The notes under the pieces: generated by a model
The model's input: only the letters and a program-made list of their open reading frames with translations
The model's database searches: none
What the model was told of the DNA's origin: nothing
Program-made: the position numbers and the translations under genes
Shown here: positions 1 through 11,082 of the stretch, piece by piece
How the letters are laid out: every line of letters begins with the position of its first letter
Numbering within the stretch: the first letter of the stretch is position 1
Assembly (NCBI GenBank): GCA_037952775.1
Contig: JBANAY010000004.1
Location: 13,206,001-13,270,000, forward strand
Source of the DNA: Clonostachys chloroleuca
Lineage: Eukaryota; Ascomycota; Sordariomycetes; Hypocreales; Bionectriaceae
Direction: 5' to 3'
Length of the DNA: 64,000 bases

Positions 1-904
1 TGTCCGACCTGACGGCTGTCGCGTTCCTCAAGGATCCCAAGCACAAGCGTGACAATGTCTTTGGCCTCTTCTCACCTTCCAAGAACTTCCACTTCCAGGC
101 TACAAATCGACGCGAGGCAGACTCATGGGTGAATCTAATCCGCAGGGAGGCTCGCATCGAGGAGGAAGAGGAGGAGATGTTCCTCGCCAGCCCCATGGGT
201 AGACGCCAGATACCGGCAGGCCTCACGCCCGTATTCGATAGCAGCGAGATGGGACTGTCAAGCTCCCCAGAAGCCATTGGACCTTTGACATCCACCCTGG
301 TGCCTATCGATAATCGCCGCAAGTCTTCACAAATAGAGTCATCCGGACTCTCCGGCAATGAGTTCGCCTCCCATTCCGATTTTTCTGACAATGACACGAG
401 TCGATTGCCTGGTGCTTCGTTCGACAGCTTTGAGCCTCGATCGTATCCCACGCGAACCAACGGGAGACACTCGCAGACCTTCTTACAGGGGGACCTTTGA
501 GCCGCTCCCTGAGCCAGATGAGCGTTCACAATGTTGAGAGAGACCCGGATCGTGTCATCTGGCAGGGCTGGCTATGGTTTTTACGTACCAAAGGTGGCGT
601 GCGTCAGTGGAAGCATCTCTGGGGTGTCCTGCGCCCCCGGAACTTCATCATGTACAAGAACGAGTCAGAGTATGCTGCGCAACACATTATTCGCCTGTCG
701 GCCATCGTCAACGTGGTCGACATTGACCCACTGAGCAAGAGTAAGACAGATTGCCTGCAGATCATTACCGAAGAGAAGAGCTACCGCTTCTGCACCCATG
801 ACGAGGAGTCTCTTATCCAATGCCTTGGTGCTTTCAAGAGCTTGCTGGCAAAGCGTCGAGAAATTGAAGCCAGGGTCGGGCTCTCGCAAGACCAGGCGCG
901 GTAG
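1..904 (+). CDS. Two-PH-domain protein, 5' end outside window
   Basis: Probable cytosolic or membrane-recruited adaptor that binds phosphoinositides or proteins through two pleckstrin-homology domains. The window opens inside the first PH domain: the frame from base 3 gives its last strands and the C-terminal helix with the conserved Trp (ADSWVNLIRRE). A Ser-rich linker of about 120 residues follows. The second PH domain begins at GWLWFLRTKG and ends near residue KSLLAKRRE, about 15 residues before the stop. The layout resembles the yeast Opy1 class, but I cannot name an orthologue. The reading frame breaks at a run of five G (488-492). One more G joins the two halves directly, and no GT-AG intron of suitable phase is evident. 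I read this as a one-base deletion, not two genes. The start codon is upstream of the window. Confidence 0.75.
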
Positions 905-2168
905 CAAAAGGGACAGGGCTTACGTTTGATGTGAACCCACACTTTTTTCACGTTCCTTACGAATTACGATGACGACAATTATTTCAAAGGAGACTTGATT
1001 CATCCTTAGTCAAAACTTATCAGGCGTTTGTTTCTCTTCTGCGGTAGGTGGTGCAAGAGGATTATTTATTGCCATTACATCTGTCTATACCTGGGCTGCT
1101 TTTATGCTGGTTTCATGGGATATATGAGTTGGTCGGTTTTTATGAACGATCAGCGATCTTTGTTGCGGAATAAAATCCTTTCGAATTTGGAATCATCATG
1201 TACATAAAAAACATCAGATTACAACAACATAGCTACCTACCTTGGTTTTGGTCACCTCATCTAATCTCACACAACCCACTATCCAACCACTTAATTACCT
1301 GACCTAGCTTCAACAAGCTGCGAGCGTGGCAAAAGTGTTACAATTGCTTGTTTTGGAAAGACCCTGAAGTGTTTCGCCCACTGTTCTCTTCTAGGAATGT
1401 CTAGTTCCCCCGATCCTGGAAAGCTGGCTTGGTAGCGTCGGCTGACATGTCTTGGGATTGACTTTACCTGCTCTCTTTGGCAGCTCATGAGACTACCGTG
1501 ACATCAACATGGACGCTTGAATCCCTCAACCTCTCCGTGCTCGGGCCCAAAGATAAATCAACCACCTACCTAATATCTACCGCTGAGCTGGAGCCTTCTT
1601 TTTCAGAGCCGGGACCGTGCGTGTTCCAGGGCTGGTGATTGGGTCTTCTGGACTTCACAGGGCAGCGTTCTTCTCTCAACGCGCTGGAATAATGGGTAGA
1701 GGGAGGAGGGGGCTTGGCCCAGCCTGGCTTGTCAGCAGCTGGGTTTCTCTTGGATGCCGGCGCTCATTGGGACCTAAACGAATTTGAATTCCCTAATCCG
1801 TCTGAGCTGTCCCCGCATTTGCCCACTGATCATCCTCGATGCTACCTTACGACAACCACCTTCGCTTTCGACGAACTCGTCCCATCCACCATGGATTCCC
1901 AAGAGTGTTCGCCTACGTCTTGATCCTGGACTCGGCCATCCCCCGCCCCCTCTCCAGTGCTTATTCGGAAGAGTGGATATGGCTGAATTGAGGCATTGGA
2001 AAATGTTATAATACAGTCGGGAGCGCCTAGCCATGGATGGTTGTCTTGGAGATTGCCGTTCAGAGTAGTAAGGTTGGCACATAAGAATATAATTATCTAA
2101 AAAACCATCTACTTCTTAGTTCCTATTGCCGCTGCCTCTCCAGGCCCTGGCATACCAACCTGATTACC
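905..2168. other. Intergenic region (1.26 kb)
   Basis: Holds the 3' flank of the PH-domain gene and the promoter of the GH5 gene. Only short overlapping open frames with no recognisable protein signature are present. I see no RNA gene or repeat. Confidence 0.6.
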
Positions 2169-3419
2169 ATGATCCTCATCCAAGCAATTTGGGGCTTCAT
2201 CATACTGGCGCTGAGCGCTGCAACGGCAGCGCAGAAGCCAAGTGTCCCTCTCAGCTCGACCAGCCGCTGGATCGTTGACACGGCTGGAAAGCGAGTCAAG
2301 CTGCGATGCATCAACTGGCCTGGCCATATGGAGACCAACATCCCCGAAGGTCTCCATAGACAGACAGTTGATTACATCGCTGGATGGATCGCACAGGAGG
2401 GTTTCAATTGCGTGCGATTGACCTTCTCAATCGACATGGCCTTGAACCCAAATCTCCCCGTCGAGGATTCTTTCCGACACGGAGCTGCCGAGGGTGGCGT
2501 GGACGAAGGGGCCGTGATGGCCCTCTACAGCCAGGCTGTCGAGAAGAATCCATTCTTGAGCTCATCGACCGTTCTGGATGTCTTTGGCAAAGTCCAGGAT
2601 GCCCTGTGGGAGAAGGGTGTCATGACGATTCTCGACAATCACGTCAGCAAGGCCAAGTGGTGCTGCGACCTCGACGATGGAAATGGATGGTGGAAGGATG
2701 CCCCGGGCTATATCGACGCCAACAGCAAATACTTTGACAGCCAGAACTGGCTTGATGGTCTCAAGGCCATGGCTCAGTGGTCAGCAAGCAGAGAAGGAAT
2801 TGTCGGAATCTCTCTCCGCAATGAGCTGCGCGCTCACGTCACCCAGATACCTTGGGGCGGCGAGACATGGTTCGACAAGATGCCCCAGGCCGCTGATATC
2901 GTCCATGCAGCCAACCCGAATGCGTTGATCATCATCGGTGGTCTTGATGGCGGCACGAACCTCGGCGCTCTAAGGGACGGCAGTATGCCTACGGACCGGT
3001 GGCCGGGCAAGAATGTGTGGGAGGCGCACGCCTACAGTTTTACCGTGACCCAGCCGGACTTTGGAAGCTGCACCATTAGGAAGACCATCTATGGTTTCTT
3101 CTTCGGCTTCGTCCTCGAACAGAATAAGGCGACGACGGGACCACTGTTCCTCTCCGAGTTTGGTGTGGGAATGGAAGGCGGTCCCAATGATGGACTGAGT
3201 GACAAGGATTCTTCGTACCTCTCATGCCTTGTTGGGTACATGGAGAACAATGACGCTGATTGGGGAATGTGGAGTATTGCTGGAACATACTATATAAGGC
3301 AAGGAAATGTGGACGTGGTTGATACGTGGGGTGCGTTGGATAATTCCTGGAGTGGCTGGAGGAATGATAAATTCAAGGGCAAGCTAGGGAAGATGTTCGA
3401 GGTCACCCAGGGGCCTTGA
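2169..3419 (+). CDS. Secreted glycoside hydrolase family 5 enzyme
   Basis: Predicted extracellular beta-glycosidase of the GH5 (cellulase-like, TIM-barrel) family, 416 residues and intronless. A classical signal peptide occupies about residues 1-21 (hydrophobic core IILALSAATA, likely cleavage after Ala). The N-terminal region carries the family-like INWPG motif, followed by strand LDNHVS (His158). The predicted acid/base Glu219 is in SLRNEL, the His/Tyr pair in EAHAYS (about 287-289), and the nucleophile Glu330 in LSEFG. The motif around the acid/base reads NEL where most GH5 enzymes have NEP. No carbohydrate-binding module or GPI signal is visible. The substrate cannot be told from sequence alone; beta-glucan or a related polysaccharide is likely. 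It is the only obviously secreted enzyme in the window and has no related neighbours. Confidence 0.85.
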   Translation: MILIQAIWGFIILALSAATAAQKPSVPLSSTSRWIVDTAGKRVKLRCINWPGHMETNIPEGLHRQTVDYIAGWIAQEGFNCVRLTFSIDMALNPNLPVEDSFRHGAAEGGVDEGAVMALYSQAVEKNPFLSSSTVLDVFGKVQDALWEKGVMTILDNHVSKAKWCCDLDDGNGWWKDAPGYIDANSKYFDSQNWLDGLKAMAQWSASREGIVGISLRNELRAHVTQIPWGGETWFDKMPQAADIVHAANPNALIIIGGLDGGTNLGALRDGSMPTDRWPGKNVWEAHAYSFTVTQPDFGSCTIRKTIYGFFFGFVLEQNKATTGPLFLSEFGVGMEGGPNDGLSDKDSSYLSCLVGYMENNDADWGMWSIAGTYYIRQGNVDVVDTWGALDNSWSGWRNDKFKGKLGKMFEVTQGP

Positions 3420-3501
3420 GATAGAGAGTAATTTGGTAATGACGCCCGTAACCTCTGGTGCGCCCGGGCTTGGAATAGCTGACAGCGCTAAAGATTTTCT
3501 A

Positions 3502-4680
3502 TTATGCTCCTTCAGGTTTATCGAAGTTGAATAAATCTTCATCAAAACCTCCCTGGCTCATTGTGGTATCGAAGGTTCCATCATGGTTAGTCATGAGCTC
3601 GTTAAATGAATTTCCCCCATCCATGCTGAAATCGAAATCTGTCCCGTCAGCGCCGCTGAAGTCCATGTCAAGGAGGTTGTCTAAGGCCTCATCTGTGACA
3701 TTGTTGTCTCCATTCATCTGGTCTGGAATCCCTGAAGTGTCTCCTTGAACCGTAAGAAGGTCAGAGCCCCCTGAGTTGTTGGTAGTAGGTTGGGGAACAA
3801 GCCCTTCAAGGGACAGAGAACCATTGGCATCGTCAGGCGCGGCAAATGAAGTCAAATCGAAATGCTCCCCGGTGCTCGTATCGTTTTGTTGCCCGTTTTC
3901 GGGCTGTGCAAGTGCGAACTCCATATTTGTAAAATGCAATTCTGCGTTGGGTGCTCCTGATACCCCTGAGTCCGTGATCGGAGCTTTTGGCTGTTGTTCT
4001 AAGTCTGCCTGTGACATCGCTGGCACAGGCGCCGCTGGCGATGGCTCGATCTTGGGTTCAACCTCAACGGAGGGTATAAGTGCTTGTGAAGAGAGGCCTT
4101 CTGGTCCGGAGGCACTCGTGCCAGAAATATCCAGCCCCATGTCTGGGAACGGAGCGATGGTCTTTTTGGTGAGACTGACCGCTTCGTCCTCAGGCTCGGT
4201 CTTAGGGGCCGGCGGAGGAGATGAGTCAAGATCAATCACCATTGGAGATTTGGACTGGGGCTCAATCGATTGCGGTGGTTCAACCTCCATCTTACTCTCC
4301 CGTAATCGGGAAATATCACGTTGCATCACCCCCTTGGCTCTGATCTAAATGCATGTATTAGAGAGACGATCAAAATAGAGAAGTAGGGGCTGGGGAGTTC
4401 TTCTTACGATCTCCTGTTCCAAGTCATCTAGGGCTGAGTGGAAAGTGTGCATCGTCTCTGGAATTTTGTACCGAGCAGATGTATTAGCCGCAGATACACT
4501 TCCAGACGCTTCCTTGCGCGAGGCGCGAAGAGCCTTGCCAGTTTGCACCAGCTGGGGTTTGCGCATGTCAGCCGAGTCCCATGAGATGGGCGAAAGATGG
4601 GGCGATTCATATCTTACCGCATCATTGAGCATGATCTGGAGAACATCGAGTGATGTCTTCGACTCTAGTGATGAAGCCAT
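3502..4680 (-). CDS. Acidic nuclear-type protein, possibly Mediator-tail-like
   Basis: About 371 residues from two exons. The intron is 4345-4407 (donor GTAAGA, acceptor TTTAG, branch-like CTAAT). The N-terminal 110 residues are well ordered and helical, with LDVLQIMLNDAVRYESPHL and a short coiled coil (FHSALDDLEQEI). The rest is low-complexity and acidic, ending in an Asp/Phe-rich tail (for example LLDMDFSGADGTDFDF) like a transactivation segment. A helical head plus acidic Asn/Asp tail recalls fungal Mediator tail subunits such as Med2/Med29, but this is a weak inference. I chose ATG 4680 because it sits in a good context (CATCATGG) and opens the ordered domain. An upstream in-frame ATG at 4734 would add 18 residues. 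It is convergent with the GH5 gene, only 82 bp away. Confidence 0.65.
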
Positions 4681-5755
4681 GATGGCCGGGTTGGGAAGGG
4701 ATAATGAAATCTTGTGAACTGCGGCAGTCGGCAATTACTCTGGGTGAAAATTTCTTTCTAATTTGAAACGGATAGACAAACAGAAGGGTGGAAATTAAGC
4801 AAAGTTCGAGGAGGATAGCGGGTATCAACAGCGACGGGTGCTATTCGGTCGTGATGTTTACCTCTGAGAGGTTGGTCAAGGCCAAGGGATTGCGGATCAC
4901 GGACGATGAAATTGAGAATAGACCAGCCCGGCCCAGCCCAAGCAATCAATACAGGGTGCTTGCGACGGGCGGGTGCATTGAACAGAGCGCTGGGGTGAGG
5001 TGGGTAAGCTAAGGGTTGGGGGCGCTAGCAGCCACCAGCCAGTGGGCGCCCGGGCGGCTTTAGTGGTGGTTCGCCACAGACGCGTAGCCCCACACTGCCT
5101 CCTCAGGCACCGCTTAGCTAATCACACGAGTGTCAGGAGAGTGGGTCATCATTCGTGGATAGGACCAGTGGGGCAAGCCCAGTCACTGAAGAACCCAATG
5201 TCGGTCGGTGCTACGTAGAGTGGTATCATTAGGCTCATGGGTCAATCATATTTGTGCTGCTTCATGTTAAGGAAAAGGTCGAGGGAAGCCGCTAGACAAG
5301 GCTTGGGATGCGGCATATGACGACTTGTCCTTTCTCCAGGCAACAATTAATGTCAAACACTTGGAGAGTGGCGACTCTCCTGAAGCATAAAACAACCACT
5401 TCTCATCTCCCTCCTGAACCGTGCTTGTGTACTATACATAGGCACGGGGAACTATAAGCAGATCCATATGGAAAGCAACGCATAATTGTCCCCATGCAGG
5501 GCAATTGAGAGCAGCAGTTATTGGCGTTCAAGCGCTGGGCTTGCGATGGTCTGCTGGCTGGATGCAAGCGACTGAATTGCTGCATGCACTCGGCTCCAGC
5601 GCAAACACACTGACGGGGATCAACTGACGACAACCACCTGTTCATGAGGTGGACAGCTCATCGGTTAGACGTAGTGGCTCTCCAGCACCTTACGTACATG
5701 GTACCTCTGTTCTTAGTGGACGGGCGAGGCTGTGGGGACGCCAGCAAGTTAAATG
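4681..5755. other. Intergenic region between divergent genes
   Basis: Upstream sequence of the acidic-protein gene (-) and the distal promoter of the Pub1-like gene (+). Only short open frames without recognisable content. No RNA gene or mobile element seen. Confidence 0.55.
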
Positions 5756-6410
5756 ACTGGCTGCAGCTGGCCAATCACAGCCCCGGGCGGAGGGCTCGTC
5801 TGTCGGCGGGCGCCAGGTCCCCTCATCAATCACCTTTCCACCCGTCCCTCGACCTGGGAAGTTTTGATCCCCCATCATCGACACAAGTTCAAGTGGTTGC
5901 TGCGATTCCAGGACCTGGTCCTCGCGTGCCCGTTTCCTTTCATCGTTTTTTCTGCTTTGCTGTGTCTTCTTCGTTGGGTTCTCTTCTCATCATCTCATCT
6001 CATCTCATCTCTAGCAGTCATCTGTCTTTGTCTTGAGTTTCTACTCCTACTGAGCCTCGGGAGGTTTGGCTTGCATACCATACCAGCTTCACCCTTTCGC
6101 GCCCAGTTTGTAATCGAACAGGTCCTCGATTTGCACGAAGTAAACGCCTTGCGGACGCCTATCAATTTCCCTACAAAAGTCCCTTCTCCTGGTATCTTAT
6201 CTGCTTACTGGAACCATTTCCCTTCTCCTGCAACTACCTGTCGTCGGGTCAGTTCCACAAGCCCGCTTCATCGGTATTTTACGAGACTTGAGACCCCGCA
6301 TCGTCGACTGGTTTGGCTTGCCACTTTTTTTTGGCCAAGGCGGAACAGCACAAACAAGTTCTTCTATAGCATCCCATTTTATCTTCTTTGTGGTATCTGT
6401 TATCTTCGAA
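5756..6410 (+). promoter_or_regulatory. ATG-free, pyrimidine-rich leader/promoter of the Pub1-like gene
   Basis: No ATG occurs on the plus strand between 5756 and the predicted start codon at 6411, about 655 nt where roughly ten would be expected at equal base composition. The segment is rich in C and T and includes four CATCT units (5991-6010). The likely reading is a core promoter followed by a long 5' UTR that lets a scanning ribosome reach the start codon unhindered. The transcription start cannot be placed. Confidence 0.5.
5991..6010 (+). repeat. CATCT microsatellite, four units
   Basis: Four perfect tandem CATCT units in the probable 5' leader of the Pub1-like gene, flanked by partial units. 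Confidence 0.9.
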
Positions 6411-8080
6411 ATGGCTGATTCAGGAGCTCCTGCCAACGCCCCCCAGCTGCCACCTCAGCAGCCCAGTGCTGGCGCGCCAGTCTACGATGGCCCCCAGAAC
6501 GGCCAGCCGATGGCTCCTCCTCCCCTCCACATCCCGCAGAACACGAACCCAATCCCGACCGCCATCACCTCACCGAGGTCCGCCGTGGACAAGGGTGGCA
6601 TCATGTCCCCAACCAGTGCCGGGGGCTTCCGTCGAGCAGCACCCGAGCCTAACAAGAGGGCCCTCTACGTCGGCGGCCTGGACCAGCGGGTGACGGAGGA
6701 TGTTCTGCGTCAGATATTTGAGACTACTGGTCATGTCCAGAACGTCAAGATCATCCCCGATAAGAATGTACGCTGAATCAGACATGCCACGTGCTCCCAG
6801 GAGTGTGCTAATCGATGATGATTACAGGCCAAAGGTTTCAACTACGGTTTTGTTGAGTACGATGATCCCGGTGCCGCAGAGCGTGCTATGCAGACCCTCA
6901 ATGGTCGACGAGTCCACCAATCGGTCCGTTACAAGCTTCCCCTTTGCGATATCGTGGCGACCCCTCCTAACATCAAGAGCAGGAAATCCGAGTCAACTGG
7001 GCCTATCAGTCCAACACGACGAGTAAGGAGGACACCTCCGGGCACTTCCACATCTTTGTTGGGGATTTGTCAAATGAGGTCAATGATGAGCTGCTATTAC
7101 AGGCATTCGCCGCCTTTGGTACTGTCTCGGAAGCCCGAGTCATGTGGGATATGAAGACGGGCAGGTCTCGAGGTTACGGCTTCGTCGCTTATCGTGACCG
7201 CGCAGATGCAGAGAAGGCTTTGAGCTCGATGGATGGCGAATGGCTTGGTTCGAGGGCGATTCGCTGCAACTGGGCCAACCAGAAGGGGCAGCCTTCTATG
7301 GCTCAGCAACAGGCGATGTCGGCTATGGGCCTGACACCCACCACACCCTTTGGCCATCACCAGTTCCCGTCTCACGGCATGGCGAGCTATGAAGTCATCT
7401 TGACGCAGACACCAAACTGGCAGACAACATGTTACGTTGGAAATCTGACGCCTTACACCACCCCTCATGATGTGGTGCCCCTCTTCCAGAACTTTGGTTT
7501 TGTGCAGGAATCTCGTTTCCACGCAGACAGGGGATTCGCGTTCATCAAAATGGACACGCATGAAAATGCGGCTATGGCCATTTGCCAGATGAATGGCTAC
7601 AATGTTAATGGACGACCCTTGAAGTGCAGCGTAAGTCGACTCCGAGCAAAACACAAGTTACGGAACCTAGCCAGCTAACACAATCCACCAGTGGGGTAAG
7701 GATAAGACGCCTAATTCCACGACCTTCGACCCGGCCCAGCCATTTAGCCCCCAGAGCGCCCAAACACCTGGTGGCTTTCCCGGCACACCGACATACTACC
7801 CCCAGTACGGTGGTAAGTTGCTCCATGTGATTAGCTTGAAAGTGAGAGATACTGACGATGAGGTTGCTCGCTTTTAGCGCAATACGGCGGCCAGCAAGGA
7901 AACTTCCCTGCTCCCCAAACTGGTTCGCCTGCCGGGTTCCCTGGGTCTCCAATGGGCTACAACGCTCCCCAGAGTGCCGGTGGTTTTGGTCGTGGTCAAC
8001 AGCCCCCCCAAGGCCAGTGGACTCAGCAGCCCCCTCCAGGTCAGAACTTCAATAACGGATTCGGTGGCTATCAATCATAG
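6411..8080 (+). CDS. PUB1: Pub1/TIA-1 family poly(U)-binding protein, three RRMs
   Basis: Predicted mRNA-binding protein of the TIA-1/Pub1 family, which binds U-rich transcripts, controls mRNA stability and joins stress granules. Five exons give about 474 residues. The introns are 6768-6827, 6924-6982, 7631-7691 and 7813-7877. The second has the less usual donor GTCCGT but a good CTAAC branch site. RRM1 has RNP2 LYVGGL and RNP1 KGFNYGFVEY. RRM2 has IFVGDL and SRGYGFVAY. RRM3 has CYVGNL and RGFAFIKM. The order RRM1-RRM2-linker-RRM3 and the Q/G/P-rich tail ending in GGYQS are typical of the family. The N-terminal 75 residues are Pro/Gln-rich. All splice junctions keep frame, and there is no sign of damage. 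Confidence 0.9.
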
Positions 8081-10489
8081 GAAAAGGAAGCATCGAATAG
8101 GCCCTCAAAGCCGAGACGCCAAATTCTCAGCAGGATATAAGGCCAGGGTGATTTGGAAGTGTGTTACGATTGAAACAGCCGTCCCCCCTTCTCTTTCTTT
8201 TTTGACAAATCCATGACTGCTTTTCTCTCTCTCTCTCTGTGTTTCGCTGTTCTTGGTCATTGCGCTCAGGTTTCCAGTATTTCGTCCGGGCGGTATTTCC
8301 TACGCTCCCATCAACAGTATTTCTTTCTATTCAATCTCTCTTCTCAGTGATTCCAATTTTGTCTTGTTTCTGGGTTTCTTGCCTTGGCGCAGCTGTGCAC
8401 CTCTGGTACGTTCTTTAGTCGGATTATTGATTTGGACGTTGCACAACTGGAGTATTAGCCATGAGATACCCTTTCTCTTTTTCCAATCTGGTTGAGTCTT
8501 CCTGTTCTCTGCCTGCCTTAGGCTCCTAACGAGATCACGACTTTTGCATTCACGAAGAGAAATCGGCACTTGATGCTTGGATTCTTCGTCTCACATATTT
8601 GGGTGGAGGCAGATGTGTGGTCGGTATGGTTGGATGGGTTCTGGGGGAGAAAAGGAACCCTGTGTTCGTATCATGGCACGGTGATTGGTAAATCAAGGAT
8701 AGTTTTTGACGGCAAAGAAGAATTTTGCGACGAGAGGTGAAAAGAACGTGCATGGGCACCAGACATTCCGATGAGAGGATACCTAGACTTGCCGTGTTGT
8801 CTTTCATTAGACATGATACATCATGCCACCGGGCTATGCATGTCACAATCATTTGACGGTTGGAGGGATGATGAATGTCGAGAAGGAAAGTTTGTTTGTG
8901 CTAGGTGGATCATACTAGCTCCGATGATGGAAACAAGCTCTCCTACATGCTGCGTGTTCGCTATGATATACGTGCCATTTGCGAAATGCTGAAAATGAAA
9001 CTGCTACCAAAACCGATAGTCTACATTGGTATATATCTGTGTATAAGCTAGGTATAAGCAGCTGGACTAACTGACGTCCTTCCCCACCCACCACTCATTG
9101 CAGGCCACGTTGACTGGTGTCAGAATGAGCCGATCAGAGGGTGAGGGAGCGCGGGCAGCAATGACTTTGCCACTGACCAGTGCTTGCTGGATGATGTGAT
9201 TGGAAATTTGTTGTTGTTTTTGAAAGGGTTATCACATCATCGGCACACGCGGCGTACTTGTCGTTGCGGCCGTCTGCCAGCTCAGGCATAGGTAATATAC
9301 GACGACTAATAATTTGCATTCCGCGCCCAATGAGCCTGCGAGGTCAGAGGGTCCTGGGCAAAAAAGACGGCGGTGGCACTCTGCTATGATTGGCTGCTGA
9401 TTAGTAGAGCTTGGGTTTTGCCAAGTTTGTTGTGAAGCTGTGGGTGCTCAACGGCCCGCAGTCATCATTCCACGGTTGAATGAAGAAGGGATACTGAGAC
9501 GGATAGGATAGTAAGGGGGCGAACCCGAGTCAGATGTGTTCGGGCAAACACATAGGTATTTTCCAATAAATTCATCGCCTGAGAATTGGAAGGGGGATGG
9601 CAGGCAGGCGGTAGTAATAGTGGGATAATTAAACCGTTCGCCCAAGGAGCTGAGACATGGAAAAGTATGCCCAAATTAGTAATAAGGCTGGCTGTTGTGA
9701 CGACAGTTTCCTTGCTTGCTCTTGACAAGCCTTCCCCACTCCAGCAGGGAGTCAGAGCTGGAGGATGGAGTCGCAGCAGCCGCGCACCACCTCATCCCGC
9801 TCCACTGTGTGTTACAGGAGCAGGGGTTGGCGGATCTACAGCAGCTGACAGCCTCCCTGCCAACAAGCAAGCATCTGCGCGCAGCTCTTGGGAGCTCGAA
9901 GGTGTCACAGCGGCTTTATTGTGTGGAGGGAATCACACAATGGCTTGATCAGTGGTATCATGCGCGTCTTGCATGTCTAGAAATAACCGACGCCCCATCT
10001 TCGCTTGATATCGTTTTGATGCTGAGCTGTTGCTCCGTCGACTTCGCTTCATTTGCTTCAGCCACTCACCAACCCCTGCGATCCTTGAAGGCAGGCTGCA
10101 TTTACACTGCAAGCATTTAGGTACCTACCTACCCGAGGTAGGTACTCGCTCAGTGGCCTTATCTTAGGCGGGCGGCACATTCACACCCTGGGACTGCGGA
10201 GAAGCTCTCTGTGGGCAGGCCGAAAAACACGGAGTGAATTTTGCAGTGGCGGAGAGCGCGCGCACCGTCGACGCCATTGGTTGTCCCCGAGCTGCCGTGT
10301 TGTGATGTGTTGGCTTTGGAGTATTTGGAATTTCTAGCACAAACTCAAAGTAGTCTCCCCTCTCAGTTTTCCCTTTCCCTCCCTTTATGCTTTCGTATCT
10401 CGAAGCAGACGCTGTCTAGACCCAAGTCAAACCAGCCCAATCCGCGTTATGTGCTGCTCTCCTGCCCCTCCCACTAATAATCCACTATG
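8081..10489. other. Long intergenic region (2.4 kb)
   Basis: Contains the 3' UTR of the Pub1-like gene (CT-rich near 8220-8240) and the distal promoter of YAK1. Many short open frames on both strands, none with recognisable protein features. A small inverted repeat at 10121-10145 is listed separately. Confidence 0.55.
10121..10145. repeat. Short inverted repeat (potential hairpin)
   Basis: GTACCTAC at 10121-10128 and its reverse complement GTAGGTAC at 10138-10145, separated by nine bases, lie about 0.9 kb upstream of YAK1. The sequence is related to the TACCTAGGTA palindromes found in other gaps of this window. Confidence 0.7.
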
Positions 10490-11082
10490 ACCACAGGTAC
10501 CTGGTTAGCCACCTTAGGTACCAAGGTCCACTAGGCGTCGCTGCCGTAAAGAACGGACAGCTCTGACTGAGTCTTGGAGCAACGCTGCGTCCTGCCCTCG
10601 CGTTGTTGCTGGCTTACGGGGACTTGGGCTCGCAAGCCAGGTGCCCAATTCCACTGTCGCAGCCTCCAATCACAAGCCCACCTTGTTCCTCCAGTCCCGA
10701 CCTGCCTACTACCACAACCTGCTTCTCACCTAGCTTTGATCGCAGACCATCTGCTTCGACTGCTTCTGGTGGTCCGCGCCAACAAACTTAGTCCTATTCA
10801 CCTGGTCGACCGTCTGGCTTTTGCTGGCCTGTCGCCCTCTTGGTAGAGGTTATTCACGAGGTGTTTTTGCCCCTCTCCCCGCCTGCCGACAACAGCGATT
10901 GAATTGACGAGCATCATCATCATCATCACCACCACCACGGCGCCCTCACGCCAAGAGAGTGTTTTTCTACGCTGCCGCCGGCGTCGCCGAGGCGAGTCGT
11001 AAACAGCGCCAACGGTTGCCAGCCTTTGTTCAATTGACAAGCAACCATTGACCAGGCAGTCTCATCATCGTCCACCGTCGCC
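10490..11082 (+). promoter_or_regulatory. ATG-free leader/promoter of YAK1
   Basis: No ATG on the plus strand for about 593 nt before the YAK1 start at 11083. The segment is C/T-rich and carries a CAT(5)-CAC(4) trinucleotide tract (10912-10938). It is best explained as core promoter plus a long 5' UTR cleared of upstream start codons. Confidence 0.5.
10912..10938 (+). repeat. CAT/CAC trinucleotide tract
   Basis: Five CAT units followed directly by four CAC units within the probable YAK1 5' leader. Confidence 0.9.

Noticed and set aside
443..488. A 46-nt intron (GT at 443, TTACAG at 483-488) to explain the PH-gene frame break
   Set aside because: Its length gives the wrong phase and leads to an early stop, and it has no branch site. 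A missing G in 488-492 explains the join directly.
5753..6418. 221-codon plus-strand open frame overlapping the Pub1-like start codon
   Set aside because: The translation is aromatic- and Leu-rich, as pyrimidine-rich DNA produces. The only ATG is at its very start, so it fits a promoter/leader better than a gene.
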